DNA of 64,000 bases from positions 992,001 to 1,056,000 of the forward strand of contig NZ_VOQS01000005.1 of assembly GCF_007995085.1 (NCBI RefSeq). The letters run 5' to 3'. Below the pieces are notes generated by a model. The model did not search any database. It was not told where the DNA came from and was given only the letters and a program-made list of their open reading frames with translations. The position numbers and the translations under genes were made by a program. The first letter of the stretch is position 1, and every line of letters begins with the position of its first letter. The stretch comes from Paraburkholderia azotifigens. Its GTDB lineage: Bacteria > Pseudomonadota > Gammaproteobacteria > Burkholderiales > Burkholderiaceae. Shown in pieces: positions 43,672 through 52,410 of the stretch.

Positions 43672-45987
43672 CTATTCCTCGGATAGCGGTTCGTTGCGCG
43701 CGGCGCACAGCGCCCGGAAAACGCTCTCGGGCGTCAAGGGCAGCGACTTGAGACGCACGCCGACGGCATCTTCGATGGCATCGGCAATCGCCGACGCGAC
43801 GCCGAAGGTCGCGCTTTCGCCGACGCCCTTCGCGCCGAACGGTCCGTTGTTCTGCACGGAATCGACAGTTTCGCGGCCGATCGCGGACGGAATGTCGTGG
43901 ATGCCCGGAATCTTGTATTCGGCAAACGACGCATTGCGCAATTGCCCGACTTCGTCGAACTCCATCCGCTCGAACAGCGTGATGCCGAGCTGCATGATCG
44001 CCGCGCCGGAAATCTGCGTATCGACGACCTTCGGATTGATGGGCGTGCCGCAATCCACGACGTTCTCGAAACGCAGCAGCCTGAAATGGCCCGTCTCCGT
44101 ATCGACTTCGACTTCGACGCCGCAGCCGCCCACCATCCAGTTCGGCGTGATGTTTTCCGACTGCCCCGTCTCGTGATCCGGCGACTTGTAGCTGGGAATG
44201 AAACTGCCGATGCCGACGATATTGCCCGCCTGCATGCCGTACTTGCGACGCAGCAGCTCTCCCGCCCGGATCGCGGGCACGGGCGCGACGCCCAGTTCGT
44301 CGGCCAGTCCCTGCAGCTTGCGGTTCGCGTCTTCAGCGGCGAGACGCACTGCGTGGCCCATATGAAACGTGGAGCGCGAGCCGAGCGTCGCCATGTCGTA
44401 CGGCGTCACGTCCGTGTCGGGGCGCATCACCTTGATGCGCTCGGCGGGAATGCCGAGCACCTCGCCCGCCATCAGCGCAATCGCCGTCTCCGATGCCTGG
44501 CCCATGTCGACCGTGCTCGAATACACCGTGCAGCTGCCGTCTCCCGCAATGCTCACCATCGCGACGGACGTGGTCGGTGCGACCAGCGCCTTGAAGCCGA
44601 TGCCGATGCCGCGCCCGCGCCGCAGCGTGCCCGTGCCGCGCTCGAATGGCGCGCTCCAGTTCATCCGCTGCGCGACGCGTTCGAGCACGAGGTCGATGGC
44701 GGCGTCGTGCATCGGCGTGCCCGTTGCGTGCGGACGGCCCTCGCGCAGAATATTGCGGCGGCGGAATTCGAGCGGATCGATGCGCAGCGCGCGCGAGATC
44801 ATGTCCGCGTGGCTCTCGTACGCCCACACCATCTGCGGAATGCCGAAGCCGCGAAACGCGCCGGCGGGCGGCAGATTCGTATACGCCTGATACGAATCGA
44901 TCCACACGTTCTCGATGTCGTACGGACCCGACGCGGTGAAGCCGGACTTCTGCGTGACGCGCGGCCCGATATCCGCATAGGCGCCGCCGTTCCACCACAC
45001 CTCGCACTTGCGCGCGGTGATGCGGCCGTCTTCATTCACGGCCGTCTTCATACGGAAGGTGGTGGCGTGCTTGGTGATGGTGAAAAACTGTTCTTCCATC
45101 GTCAGCGACACTTTCACCGCGCGCCGCGACAGCAGCGCCAGCGCCACGACGAGCGCTTCGAGCTTGATGTACAGCTTCGCGCCGAATCCGCCGCCGAGCA
45201 GCGCCGACTTCACACGCACGCGGTTTTCGTCCCAGCCGAGCAGGCGCGCAATTTCGATGCGCACGAACGACGGGCTCTGCGACGCGGTATGCACCGTCAG
45301 CGTGCCCGAGCCGGGATCGGCTTCCGCGAGCGACACCATCGGTTCGAGCGGCGTGTGCATGACCTGCTGCGTCGTGAAGGTATCTTCGAACACATGGGCC
45401 GCGCGCGCGAAGGCGGCGTCGACATCGCCGCGCCGCAACTGGAAGTCGAGCGCGACATTGGTGCCCTTGCGTCCCGCCAGATGCTTGAGATCGGGAAAGG
45501 TGCCCGCCGGGCGCAGGAAGTCGTGCACGAGGATGTCCGATTGCGCGGCCTCGACCTCGTTAAACACGGCGGGCAGTTCTTCGTAGTCGGCCATGATCAG
45601 ATGCGTCGCTTCTTCGGCGACGTGCGGATCGGCGGCGAGCACGACGGCCACGGGCTCGCCGATGTAACGCACCTTGTCCAGCGCGAGAATCGGCTGGTCG
45701 TGAAAGGCCGGGCCGAAATACGGCTCGGGAATCACACGCTTCACGTCCTCGCCCGTATACACGGCGAACACGCCTTCCAGTTCACGCGCGGCGCTCGTAT
45801 CGATGCCGACGATCCTGCCATGCGCCACGGTACTGCGAAAGATCTTGCCGTACAGCATGCGCGGCAGCACGAGATTGTGGATGTACTCCGCGCGGCCCGT
45901 CACCTTCGAGCGCGCTTCCAGCCGGTTCAATGCGCGGCCAACCTGTTTTTGTGCCGGCTGTTCTTCCAGCGTCGTTTCGATTTTCAT
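43672..45987 (-). CDS. Molybdenum hydroxylase large (molybdopterin-binding) subunit
   Basis: A protein of 771 residues of the xanthine-dehydrogenase/CoxL family. The N-terminal domain (VTGRAEYIHNLVLPRMLYGK) is followed by the molybdopterin-binding domains (GGGFGAKLYIKLEALVVALA, AFRGFGIPQMVWAYE, VDMGQASETAIALMAG) and the active-site glutamate in AKGVGESATFG, Glu724. There is no CoxL-specific VAYRCSFR loop, so it is not a CO dehydrogenase; an aromatic or heteroaromatic CoA-ester or acid hydroxylase is more likely. It overlaps the FAD subunit stop (TGATG) and is the core catalytic gene of this cluster. Confidence 0.93.
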   Translation of the reverse strand: MKIETTLEEQPAQKQVGRALNRLEARSKVTGRAEYIHNLVLPRMLYGKIFRSTVAHGRIVGIDTSAARELEGVFAVYTGEDVKRVIPEPYFGPAFHDQPILALDKVRYIGEPVAVVLAADPHVAEEATHLIMADYEELPAVFNEVEAAQSDILVHDFLRPAGTFPDLKHLAGRKGTNVALDFQLRRGDVDAAFARAAHVFEDTFTTQQVMHTPLEPMVSLAEADPGSGTLTVHTASQSPSFVRIEIARLLGWDENRVRVKSALLGGGFGAKLYIKLEALVVALALLSRRAVKVSLTMEEQFFTITKHATTFRMKTAVNEDGRITARKCEVWWNGGAYADIGPRVTQKSGFTASGPYDIENVWIDSYQAYTNLPPAGAFRGFGIPQMVWAYESHADMISRALRIDPLEFRRRNILREGRPHATGTPMHDAAIDLVLERVAQRMNWSAPFERGTGTLRRGRGIGIGFKALVAPTTSVAMVSIAGDGSCTVYSSTVDMGQASETAIALMAGEVLGIPAERIKVMRPDTDVTPYDMATLGSRSTFHMGHAVRLAAEDANRKLQGLADELGVAPVPAIRAGELLRRKYGMQAGNIVGIGSFIPSYKSPDHETGQSENITPNWMVGGCGVEVEVDTETGHFRLLRFENVVDCGTPINPKVVDTQISGAAIMQLGITLFERMEFDEVGQLRNASFAEYKIPGIHDIPSAIGRETVDSVQNNGPFGAKGVGESATFGVASAIADAIEDAVGVRLKSLPLTPESVFRALCAARNEPLSEE

Positions 45988-46883
45988 CAGGCATGCCCCC
46001 CGGATGGGGCCGCGCGTCCCTCGGCGGCAGCGATCGCCGTGCGCACCGCGCGGCCCAGATAGACCTTCAGCAGTTGTTTCTTGTAGCTCGCGGAGCCGTG
46101 AGGGTCGCCGACGATATCGAGCTGCGCCGCACCCACTTCGCCCGCATCGCGCAGCAACGCGGCATCGTCGGGCGACGCGCCGCGCAACAGCGCTTCGGCC
46201 TGCGTGAGGCGCGTCGGACGATCCGTGGCCGCGCCGACGATCACGCTTGCGCTGCCGATCTGCGGACCTTTCATGTTCAGCACGACGGCGACGCCTAGCG
46301 CGGGCCAGTCGTGCGCCGCGCGCGTCGTGACCTTCATATAGGCGGCAGGACGGCCGGCCTGCGGCGGCACGATGACCTCCGCGATCAGTTCGTCGCGCGC
46401 CAGCACCGTTTCGTAATAGCCCGTGCAGAGTTCTTCGACGGACACGGTCCGCTCGCCGTTCGGCCCCGCGATCGTCACGCGTGCGCCGAGCGATGTGAGC
46501 ACGGGCGGCATGTCCATGTGCGGGTCGGCGTGAGCGAGGTTGCCGCCGATCGTCGCGACGTTACGCACCCGCACGTTCGACAGCGTGCGCAGCGTGCGCG
46601 ACAGCAACGGCCAGCCTTCCTTCACGAGCGGCGAGTGTTCGAGCGTCGCGAGACGCGCGAGCCCGCCGATACGCAGTTCGCCGTTTGCGGCGACGCGAAT
46701 CTGCGCGTAATGCGGCTCGACATCGCGCAGGCTGACGAGGCGCGTCGGCCGCAGCACGCCCGCCTTCATCATCAACATCACGGCCGTGCCGCCGCCCATC
46801 GGGCGAATATCCGGGTCTTCCGGATCGAGCAGCGCGATTGCCTCCTTGAGCGACCTGGGCCTGGCGAGCTCAAACGGAATCAT
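45987..46883 (-). CDS. Molybdenum hydroxylase FAD-binding (medium) subunit
   Basis: A protein of 298 residues starting at ATG 46883 (MIPFELARPRSLKEAIALLD). CoxM-type FAD signatures are IRPMGGGTAVMLMMKAG and NVATIGGNLAHADPHMDMPP, then the C-terminal CO-dehydrogenase flavoprotein domain. It lacks the iron-sulfur loop insert that marks the 4-hydroxybenzoyl-CoA reductase beta subunit, which argues for an oxidative hydroxylase. Its stop overlaps the large-subunit start. Confidence 0.93.
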   Translation of the reverse strand: MIPFELARPRSLKEAIALLDPEDPDIRPMGGGTAVMLMMKAGVLRPTRLVSLRDVEPHYAQIRVAANGELRIGGLARLATLEHSPLVKEGWPLLSRTLRTLSNVRVRNVATIGGNLAHADPHMDMPPVLTSLGARVTIAGPNGERTVSVEELCTGYYETVLARDELIAEVIVPPQAGRPAAYMKVTTRAAHDWPALGVAVVLNMKGPQIGSASVIVGAATDRPTRLTQAEALLRGASPDDAALLRDAGEVGAAQLDIVGDPHGSASYKKQLLKVYLGRAVRTAIAAAEGRAAPSGGHA

Positions 46884-46911
46884 CTGATGCACTCCTTGTT
46901 TCTGAATGGAC

Positions 46912-47748
46912 CTAGCGCGCGCAACCTGCGCGATCGAGCAGCGCGTGCAGCTCGCGGGCCACGATTTCCGGGGTCTCCAGCGGCGTGAGATGGCGCGCTT
47001 GCGGAATCTCGACGAACGTCGAAGCGGCGATGCCCGCGTGCAGCGCACGCGCCATCGCAGGCGTCGCCGCGTAGTCTTCTTCGCCGACGATCACGCACGC
47101 CGGCACCTTCACGTCGCGCATCAGCGCGCGCCCGTCGAACGCGCCGAGCATGCGCCCCGTCGCCGCGAATGCAGCGACGTCGTTGCGCAGGAACGTATCG
47201 ACGCAACGCTGCACGACGTCGGGCCGTTCGGCGCGGAACGCGTCGCTGAACCAGCGCGTCGTCTGGAATTCGACCAGCGGCGCGAGGCCGCCCGCTTCCG
47301 CTTTCTCTGCGCGGACATTCCAGTCTTGTGGCGCGCTTTCTCCGTACCACGCGGTCGTATCGATCAGACCGGCGGCAATCGCGTCGGGGCAGGTTGCGGC
47401 GAACTCGAGCGCCACACAGCCGCCCATCGACGCGCCCGCGATCAGTACATTGCGGAAGTCCGTCGCGCGGATCACGTCGTACACGTCCTGCGCGAACAGC
47501 GACACCGTGTAGGGGCCGGCCGGCTTGTCCGACGCGCCGTGGCCGCGTGCGTCGATGGCAAGAACGGCAGCGCGCGGCATCAGCCGCTCGACGACGGGCG
47601 TCCAGAAATGACGGTCCATCGCGAGCGAATGCACGAGGACGACGCGCACCGTGTTCTCTTTTCCGCCGTAGAGGTTGTAGCCGATGCGCGTGCCGTCTCG
47701 TACGGTGACATGAGACGAAACGACATCGGGACTGCTCGGTTGATTCAT
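46912..47748 (-). CDS. Alpha/beta hydrolase (enol-lactonase/thioesterase-like)
   Basis: A protein of 278 residues, no signal peptide. HSLAMDRHFW is the oxyanion region, GASMGG with Ser107 the nucleophile, DYAATPAMA precedes the acid region, and ARHLTPLETPE holds the catalytic His. The overall layout is like PcaD 3-oxoadipate enol-lactonase. It is the first gene of the molybdenum-hydroxylase operon, 28 bp before the FAD subunit. It would suit opening of a lactone produced after ring hydroxylation, or hydrolysis of a CoA ester. Confidence 0.85.
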   Translation of the reverse strand: MNQPSSPDVVSSHVTVRDGTRIGYNLYGGKENTVRVVLVHSLAMDRHFWTPVVERLMPRAAVLAIDARGHGASDKPAGPYTVSLFAQDVYDVIRATDFRNVLIAGASMGGCVALEFAATCPDAIAAGLIDTTAWYGESAPQDWNVRAEKAEAGGLAPLVEFQTTRWFSDAFRAERPDVVQRCVDTFLRNDVAAFAATGRMLGAFDGRALMRDVKVPACVIVGEEDYAATPAMARALHAGIAASTFVEIPQARHLTPLETPEIVARELHALLDRAGCAR

Positions 47749-47869
47749 TGCGTGCTCCGCTGGCTAGGGTGCGATCGAATGCGGTCGGGAATGGGTTCTC
47801 GGTTCTCGGCTCTCCGAGCCCGCAGACGGATATTGCTGGCTGCCCTTTGACCCGGCAAACGACGATCTT

Positions 47870-47895
47870 TCATGCGACGCATGAAAAGTATTCAT
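47870..47895 (+). promoter_or_regulatory. Three-half-site operator, hydrolase/ABC region, copy 1
   Basis: TCATG-cgacg-CATGA-aaagt-ATTCAT. The first two half-sites sit in a perfect 19-bp palindrome, TTTCATGCGACGCATGAAA (47868-47886), the best dyad of the set. Confidence 0.85.
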
Positions 47896-47973
47896 TGCCT
47901 GCGAACGGGCGTTCTACATCGCGCGAGTCGATCCAGGGACAGGCGTCGCGCGCGGCGGCGGATGAATTTCTCT

Positions 47974-47988
47974 CATGTGCGGCATGAA
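47974..47988 (+). promoter_or_regulatory. Operator dyad, hydrolase/ABC region, copy 2
   Basis: TCATG-tgcgg-CATGA. It has the dyad but not the third TTCAT half-site. It is flanked by TTTCTC on the left, as at 37483 and 54291. Confidence 0.7.
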
Positions 47989-48200
47989 CAATTAGCGTTT
48001 GCCCGTCGCCTGGCTCGCCTTCAATCTTGCTGCCAGAGCGTGCCGCTCCATGCCTGTGCGCCGCGCTTGCCTGCGCCGCCGCTTCCTGCTTCTCGATTCT
48101 CGTTTCTCGTTTCCCGCTTGCACGCGCTGCCGCGACATGCGAGGCCCCTCGCCGACTCCGCGGTCCGTTTCCAGCCTCTCAACCAGAAAGGGCGAATGCC

Positions 48201-48992
48201 GTGAACTTCACCAGGAAAGTGCTCAACTCACAGTGGGTCCGTCCGCTGCTGCTGATCGTGGCGATACTCGTCGCGTGGGATCTCGTGATCCGCATCTTCA
48301 AGATTCCGCCCTACCTCGTGCCGACGCCCGAAGCGATCATGCGTCAGATCGCCGTGCAATGGCCGATGCTGCTGCAGGAGTCGCTGCCGACGCTCTACGC
48401 GACGCTCGGCGGCTTCGGGCTGTCGGTGCTGATCGGTGTGCCAATCGCGATGCTGGTCGCAGCGTCGCCGCTGATCGAAAGCTATCTGTACCCGCTCGTC
48501 GTGTTCTCGCAGAGCATTCCGAAGGTCGCAATCGCGCCGCTCTTCGTGGTCTGGTTCGGCTTCGGGCTCTTTCCGCGCGTGCTGGTCGCGTTTCTGCTCG
48601 GCTTCTTTCCCGTCGTCGTATCGACGGTGATGGGCTTCAAGTCAGTCGAAAAAGACCTGATCGATCTGGCGAAGTCGATGGGCAGCTCGCCCGTAAAGAC
48701 GTTCTTCAAGATCAGCTTGCCGCATGCGCTGCCGTCGATTTTCTCCAGCATGAAAGTGTCGATCACGCTGGCCGTGGTGGGCGCCGTGGTCGGCGAATTC
48801 GTCGGCGCGAACTCGGGTCTCGGTTTCGTTCTGCAGCGTGCCAACGGCAACTTCGACCAGCCGCTGATCTTCTCGGCGCTGGTGGTGCTGTCCGTCATCG
48901 GCGCGCTGCTGTTCGTCGTGATCGACATGCTGGAGCGCATCGCGATTCCATGGCACGCGTCGCATCGCGCACGCGCACTCGGACGAGCGTGA
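48201..48992 (+). CDS. ABC transporter permease, NitT/TauT family
   Basis: A protein of 263 residues. GTG 48201 (reads VNFTRKVLNSQWVRPL) is chosen because GAAAGGG lies 9-14 bases upstream and no in-frame ATG fits. Six membrane helices are present. The EAA-type loop is DLIDLAKSMGSSPVKTFFKISLPHALPSI, coupling to the ATPase. It belongs to the importer family for nitrate, sulfonates, aromatic acids (phthalate-like) and pyrimidine precursors. It is the first gene of the plus-strand set permease, binding protein, ATPase. Confidence 0.9.
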   Translation: MNFTRKVLNSQWVRPLLLIVAILVAWDLVIRIFKIPPYLVPTPEAIMRQIAVQWPMLLQESLPTLYATLGGFGLSVLIGVPIAMLVAASPLIESYLYPLVVFSQSIPKVAIAPLFVVWFGFGLFPRVLVAFLLGFFPVVVSTVMGFKSVEKDLIDLAKSMGSSPVKTFFKISLPHALPSIFSSMKVSITLAVVGAVVGEFVGANSGLGFVLQRANGNFDQPLIFSALVVLSVIGALLFVVIDMLERIAIPWHASHRARALGRA

Positions 48993-49065
48993 CTACCTCG
49001 CACGACTACCCCGCACGACTACCCCGCATCACTACCCCGCATCACTACCCCGCACGACTACCCAA
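48991..49065. repeat. 13-bp tandem repeat, about five and a half copies
   Basis: The unit GACTACCCCGCAC (variants with T for C or G/C change) runs from 48991 to about 49062 between the permease stop and the binding-protein start. It is 13 bp and not a multiple of 3, so it is intergenic slippage DNA. It may act as a spacer for differential expression within the operon. Confidence 0.85.
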
Positions 49066-49087
49066 CTAAAACCAGGCAGGAGACGAC

Positions 49088-50083
49088 ATGAAGTCCAGAA
49101 GGTTATCGCGCATGGCGAGCGCGCTGAGTATCGCTGCCATCTGTTGTTGCGGCAGCACGGCGAGCTACGCGAAAGATTCGCTAACGATGATGCTCAACTA
49201 CACCGTCAACGGCGCCGTCGCGCCGTTCTATCTCGGCAAGGTGAAAGGCTATTACGACGCCGAGGGCATCGACCTGAAGCTGATGGAAGGACACGGTTCT
49301 GGCCCGACCGTACAGGCCGTCGCCACGCATAACGTCGACATCGGCTACGCCGATTTCAGCACGATGGTGAAAGTCGCCGCGATGGGCGCCCCCGTCAAGG
49401 CAATCGGCGTGCTGATGCAGGAGAACCCGACCTCCGTGGTCGGCCTTGCGGAGAAGAACATCAAGACGCCGCAGGACATCAAGGGCAAAACCGTGGCCGT
49501 CGCGCCCGGCGATGCCTCGTCGCAGCTCTGGACGATGTTCATGAACAAGGTCGGACTCAAGGATTCGGACTTCAAGACCATCACGGGCAATCCGCAGACG
49601 ACCATCAACGCCGTCATCACGGGCCAGGCCGATCTGCTCGTCGGCTTTGCGACCATTCCGCTGATCTCCGTCGAGCAGGCCACGAAGAAACCCGCACGCG
49701 CGATCCTGTTCGCCGACTACAAGGTCAACGTCGCCACACTCAGCATCATCGCGCGCGACGACATGATCAGGGACAACGCCGACCTGCTCAAACGCTTCAT
49801 GCGCGCCACTGCGAAGGCCGTGAACGACAGCGAGAAGGATCCCGCCGCCGCCGTCGACGCGTTGCTGAAGACGCTGCCCGCCGCCGGCTCGCGCGACACG
49901 ATGATACGCACGCTCAAGGCGACGATTCCGTTCTACCGCACGCCTGAAACGGAACAGGCGCCGATCTTCCACGTCAGCACGAAGAACATCGACGATTCCG
50001 TCGCCGCGATCGTGCAGTACAGCAAGCTCGATCCGTCGGCGAATGTGCCCGCGAAGTACTACACGGGTGCATTCGTGCCCTGA
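49088..50083 (+). CDS. ABC transporter substrate-binding protein, NitT/TauT family
   Basis: A protein of 331 residues with GGAGACGAC upstream. The signal peptide is MKSRRLSRMASALSIAAICC (cleavage after SYA, about residue 28). The mature protein has the SsuA/ThiY/NMT1-like fold: NYTVNGAVAPFYLGKVKGYY at the ligand cleft and DIGYADFSTMVKVAAMGAPV. These bind small carboxylates, sulfonates or heteroaromatics in the periplasm. Clustered with the decarboxylase regulon, it is inferred to capture the aromatic acid substrate. Confidence 0.92.
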   Translation: MKSRRLSRMASALSIAAICCCGSTASYAKDSLTMMLNYTVNGAVAPFYLGKVKGYYDAEGIDLKLMEGHGSGPTVQAVATHNVDIGYADFSTMVKVAAMGAPVKAIGVLMQENPTSVVGLAEKNIKTPQDIKGKTVAVAPGDASSQLWTMFMNKVGLKDSDFKTITGNPQTTINAVITGQADLLVGFATIPLISVEQATKKPARAILFADYKVNVATLSIIARDDMIRDNADLLKRFMRATAKAVNDSEKDPAAAVDALLKTLPAAGSRDTMIRTLKATIPFYRTPETEQAPIFHVSTKNIDDSVAAIVQYSKLDPSANVPAKYYTGAFVP

Positions 50084-50141
50084 GCCGCGCCCGACCCCTC
50101 GCGCGCCCTTCTCCATCCGTTCATCTCAATCCCGCATCGCT

Positions 50142-50975
50142 ATGACCACCGTACTCAAGCTTGACGAAAAGCACTACCGATCGCCCGCACCCGCGCCATC
50201 GAAACCGCTGATCGAGTTGCGCGGGGTGACCAAGCGCTACCGCAGCGCGCAGGGCATGATGCAGGCGCTCAGACCGCTCGATTTCGACATCCGCGAACAG
50301 GAGTTCGTGTCGATCGTGGGACCGTCCGGATGCGGCAAGAGCACGCTGCTGAAGATGATCGCGGGGCTCGAAGAGATTTCGGACGGCAAGATCACGCTGT
50401 CGGGACAGCCGATTCGCGGGCCGCAGAAGAACGTCGGCATTGTGTTTCAGAGCGCGGTGCTGCTCGCGTGGCGCAATGTGCTCGACAACATCCTCCTGCA
50501 AGCCGAGATGCGCCGCATGCCGAAGCGCGAGGCGCGCGAGAAGGCGATGAAGCTGATTGGCATGGCGGGGCTCACGGGGTTCGAGGAGAAGTATCCGTGG
50601 CAGCTTTCAGGCGGGATGCAGCAGCGGGTGTCGATCTGCCGCGCGCTGCTGCATGATCCGTCGGTGCTCTTGATGGACGAGCCGTTCGGCGCGCTCGACG
50701 CAATGACGCGCGAAAGCATGAACATGGAATTGCAGCGCATCTGGCTCGAATCGAAGAAGACGGTGCTCCTGATCACGCACAGCATTCCCGAAGCCGTGTT
50801 TCTATCGGACAGAGTGCTGGTGATGTCGGAGCGGCCCGGATCGATTGCGGCGATCTACGATATCGATCTGCCTCGCCCGAGGCCACTGGAAGTCATGGCG
50901 ACGCCGGCTTTTCTTCACTATACGAAGACGATTCGTGCGCACTTCAACGCTCAAGGGTCGCTGGACGATCACTGA
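50142..50975 (+). CDS. ABC transporter ATPase, NitT/TauT family
   Basis: A protein of 277 residues starting at ATG 50142 (MTTVLKLDEKHYRSPAP). Walker A GPSGCGKST (60-68), Q-loop FQSAVLLAWRNVLDN, signature LSGGMQQRVSICRALL, Walker B VLLMDEPFGALDA, H-loop LITHSIPEAVFLSDR. It has the short C-terminus typical of TauB/SsuB with no TOBE domain. It energises the preceding permease and ends before a pair of hairpins. Confidence 0.93.
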   Translation: MTTVLKLDEKHYRSPAPAPSKPLIELRGVTKRYRSAQGMMQALRPLDFDIREQEFVSIVGPSGCGKSTLLKMIAGLEEISDGKITLSGQPIRGPQKNVGIVFQSAVLLAWRNVLDNILLQAEMRRMPKREAREKAMKLIGMAGLTGFEEKYPWQLSGGMQQRVSICRALLHDPSVLLMDEPFGALDAMTRESMNMELQRIWLESKKTVLLITHSIPEAVFLSDRVLVMSERPGSIAAIYDIDLPRPRPLEVMATPAFLHYTKTIRAHFNAQGSLDDH

Positions 50976-51019
50976 GATCGCTCTATCCCCCGTAGCGTGT
51001 CTGGCTTCATTTCAGGCTG

Positions 51020-51050
51020 GCCGGCATCCTTTGCTCATGCGGATGCCGGC
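51020..51050. terminator. Hairpin after the ABC operon
   Basis: A 10-bp stem, GCCGGCATCC with GGATGCCGGC, and an 11-base loop lie 45 bp after the ATPase stop. No T-run follows, so it may be a processing or weak termination signal. Confidence 0.5.
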
Positions 51051-51081
51051 ATCACGATCCCGTCACCACACAAACAAAGAA

Positions 51082-51117
51082 GCGCGCCCATGAGCGGAAC
51101 GAACCGCTCCGGCGCGC
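51082..51117 (-). terminator. Rho-independent terminator of the porin gene
   Basis: A nested stem (GCGCGCC with GGCGCGC, and GAGCGG with CCGCTC around a 6-base loop) lies just after the porin stop. On the minus strand it is followed by a T-rich stretch (TTCTTTGTTTGTG), as expected. Confidence 0.75.
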
Positions 51118-51127
51118 CTGCGCACGA

Positions 51128-52219
51128 CTAGAACCAGTGGTTGATACCGAACGATACGCCCGTCTGCTTCTCATGCTGCGACGGATTGAGCGTCGCGTTC
51201 GTCACGTACACGCCCGTGAAATGCGTGTAGTCGATATCCGCATAAAGCTCGGTCCGTTTCGACAGCAGATAACTGATCCCGAGAATCGCGACATCCTTGC
51301 GGCCATCCACGCCGTTCGTCTTGTTCTTGTTGTCGTAGTACGCAGCCGTCACGTTGAAGAACGGTGTCATCTGATACCGTACGCCGCCCCACAGGTACTG
51401 ATTGCGCGTCATGCTGCGCACGTTGGCGGGCACGTCCTGCAAGTCGAGCGAATAACCCGCCATCACGTCGACGGGCCCCACGGTCACCGTGCCGCCTGCC
51501 GTGTACTGGTCATTGCCGAAGTACTGGCTCGACGTTGCGGATAGCGGATTGGATTTGTGCGTGTAGCCGGCGCCCAGCTTGATCAGCTGCGTGCGATAGT
51601 TCAGACCGCCCGCCAGCGTCGAGCCGTGCGAGGCGCTGCCCGGCACGCCGCCCAGCGCATACTCGCCGCGGACCACCCACGGTCCGAAGATGCCGCGATA
51701 GTTGATGTCGTTGTCGTCGCGCCCCGTGGTGCCGCCTGAGATCGCTGTCGACTCGGTGATGCTCAGGTAATGGAAGTCGAACGGCTCGAAGTCCTTGATC
51801 AGAAAGTGCTGCAGCGTGAACTGATGGCCCATGTCGATCTGGCCGAACGGACCGCCGACTCCCACCGTCGACGTGCGCTGGAACAGCTGGTTGCTGGTGT
51901 TGTTGTTCGCCCCCGTCGACAACACGTAGCCCGCTTCGAGATTGAAGCGCACATAGTAGCCGCCGCCGATGTCCTCCTTGCCTTCGAAGCCCCAGCGGTT
52001 CGAGTTGTAGACGCCGTTCGACGCCATCGTCAGCGCCGCGCCGCCCGCCCTGGTTCCATTCACGAGGTTGCGCAGCCCGCCGTCGAGCGAGCCGTACAGC
52101 GTGACGCTGCTCTGGGCGTGAACGGCGCCGCCCGACAAACCCAGCAAGGTCAACGCTGTCAGCGAACGCTTGAGGCCGCTCGCGCGCGCGATGGAAACTG
52201 CTCCTCCTTTTTCGTGCAT
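51128..52219 (-). CDS. Gram-negative trimeric porin
   Basis: A protein of 363 residues starting at ATG 52219 (MHEKGGAVSIARASGLKRSL), exactly after GGAGGAGAT. The signal peptide is cleaved at VHA-QSSVTLYGSLDGG. It has 16-strand beta-barrel features: alternating aromatic strands, WGFEGKEDIGGGYYVRFNLE near the start, the L3-like loop with acidic residues (DDNDINYRG), and the terminal FGINHWF required for outer-membrane assembly. Burkholderia encode many such porins. Its position between the ABC importer and UbiD genes suggests it admits the aromatic acid across the outer membrane, although no operator copy was seen directly upstream. Confidence 0.93.
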   Translation of the reverse strand: MHEKGGAVSIARASGLKRSLTALTLLGLSGGAVHAQSSVTLYGSLDGGLRNLVNGTRAGGAALTMASNGVYNSNRWGFEGKEDIGGGYYVRFNLEAGYVLSTGANNNTSNQLFQRTSTVGVGGPFGQIDMGHQFTLQHFLIKDFEPFDFHYLSITESTAISGGTTGRDDNDINYRGIFGPWVVRGEYALGGVPGSASHGSTLAGGLNYRTQLIKLGAGYTHKSNPLSATSSQYFGNDQYTAGGTVTVGPVDVMAGYSLDLQDVPANVRSMTRNQYLWGGVRYQMTPFFNVTAAYYDNKNKTNGVDGRKDVAILGISYLLSKRTELYADIDYTHFTGVYVTNATLNPSQHEKQTGVSFGINHWF

Positions 52220-52410
52220 ATCTCCTCCATCAATGTCTTTGTATTCATGTGGCGGGATGTGGCGCGTTCCACGCCGCCCACCGTGGATGTACGAGAGCGC
52301 CCCGCACGACCTGCCGTCCAGCGTTCTGCCGTTTCCTGACGGCAACCCGTGAACCATCGCGCGAGACGCTCTCTTGCTGCTGCTCTGGTGTGGCCGCTTT
52401 CGCGGGCCGC

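Larger units (their letters stand above)
47749..48200. other. 452-bp divergent control region, hydrolase/ABC transporter
   Basis: It contains two copies of the shared operator at 47870 and 47974 with 104-bp spacing (about ten turns). No gene is supported. The plus-strand permease has a GTG start at 48201. Confidence 0.6.

Noticed and set aside
43897..46062. 721-codon open frame antisense to the molybdenum hydroxylase large subunit
   Set aside because: Mirror of a well-supported gene; composition dominated by Arg/His/Ala and no recognisable motif.
43672..46883. Carbon monoxide dehydrogenase
   Set aside because: The CoxL-specific active-site loop (VAYRCSFR) is absent, and neighbouring genes indicate aromatic acid metabolism, so the CO-oxidising call was dropped.
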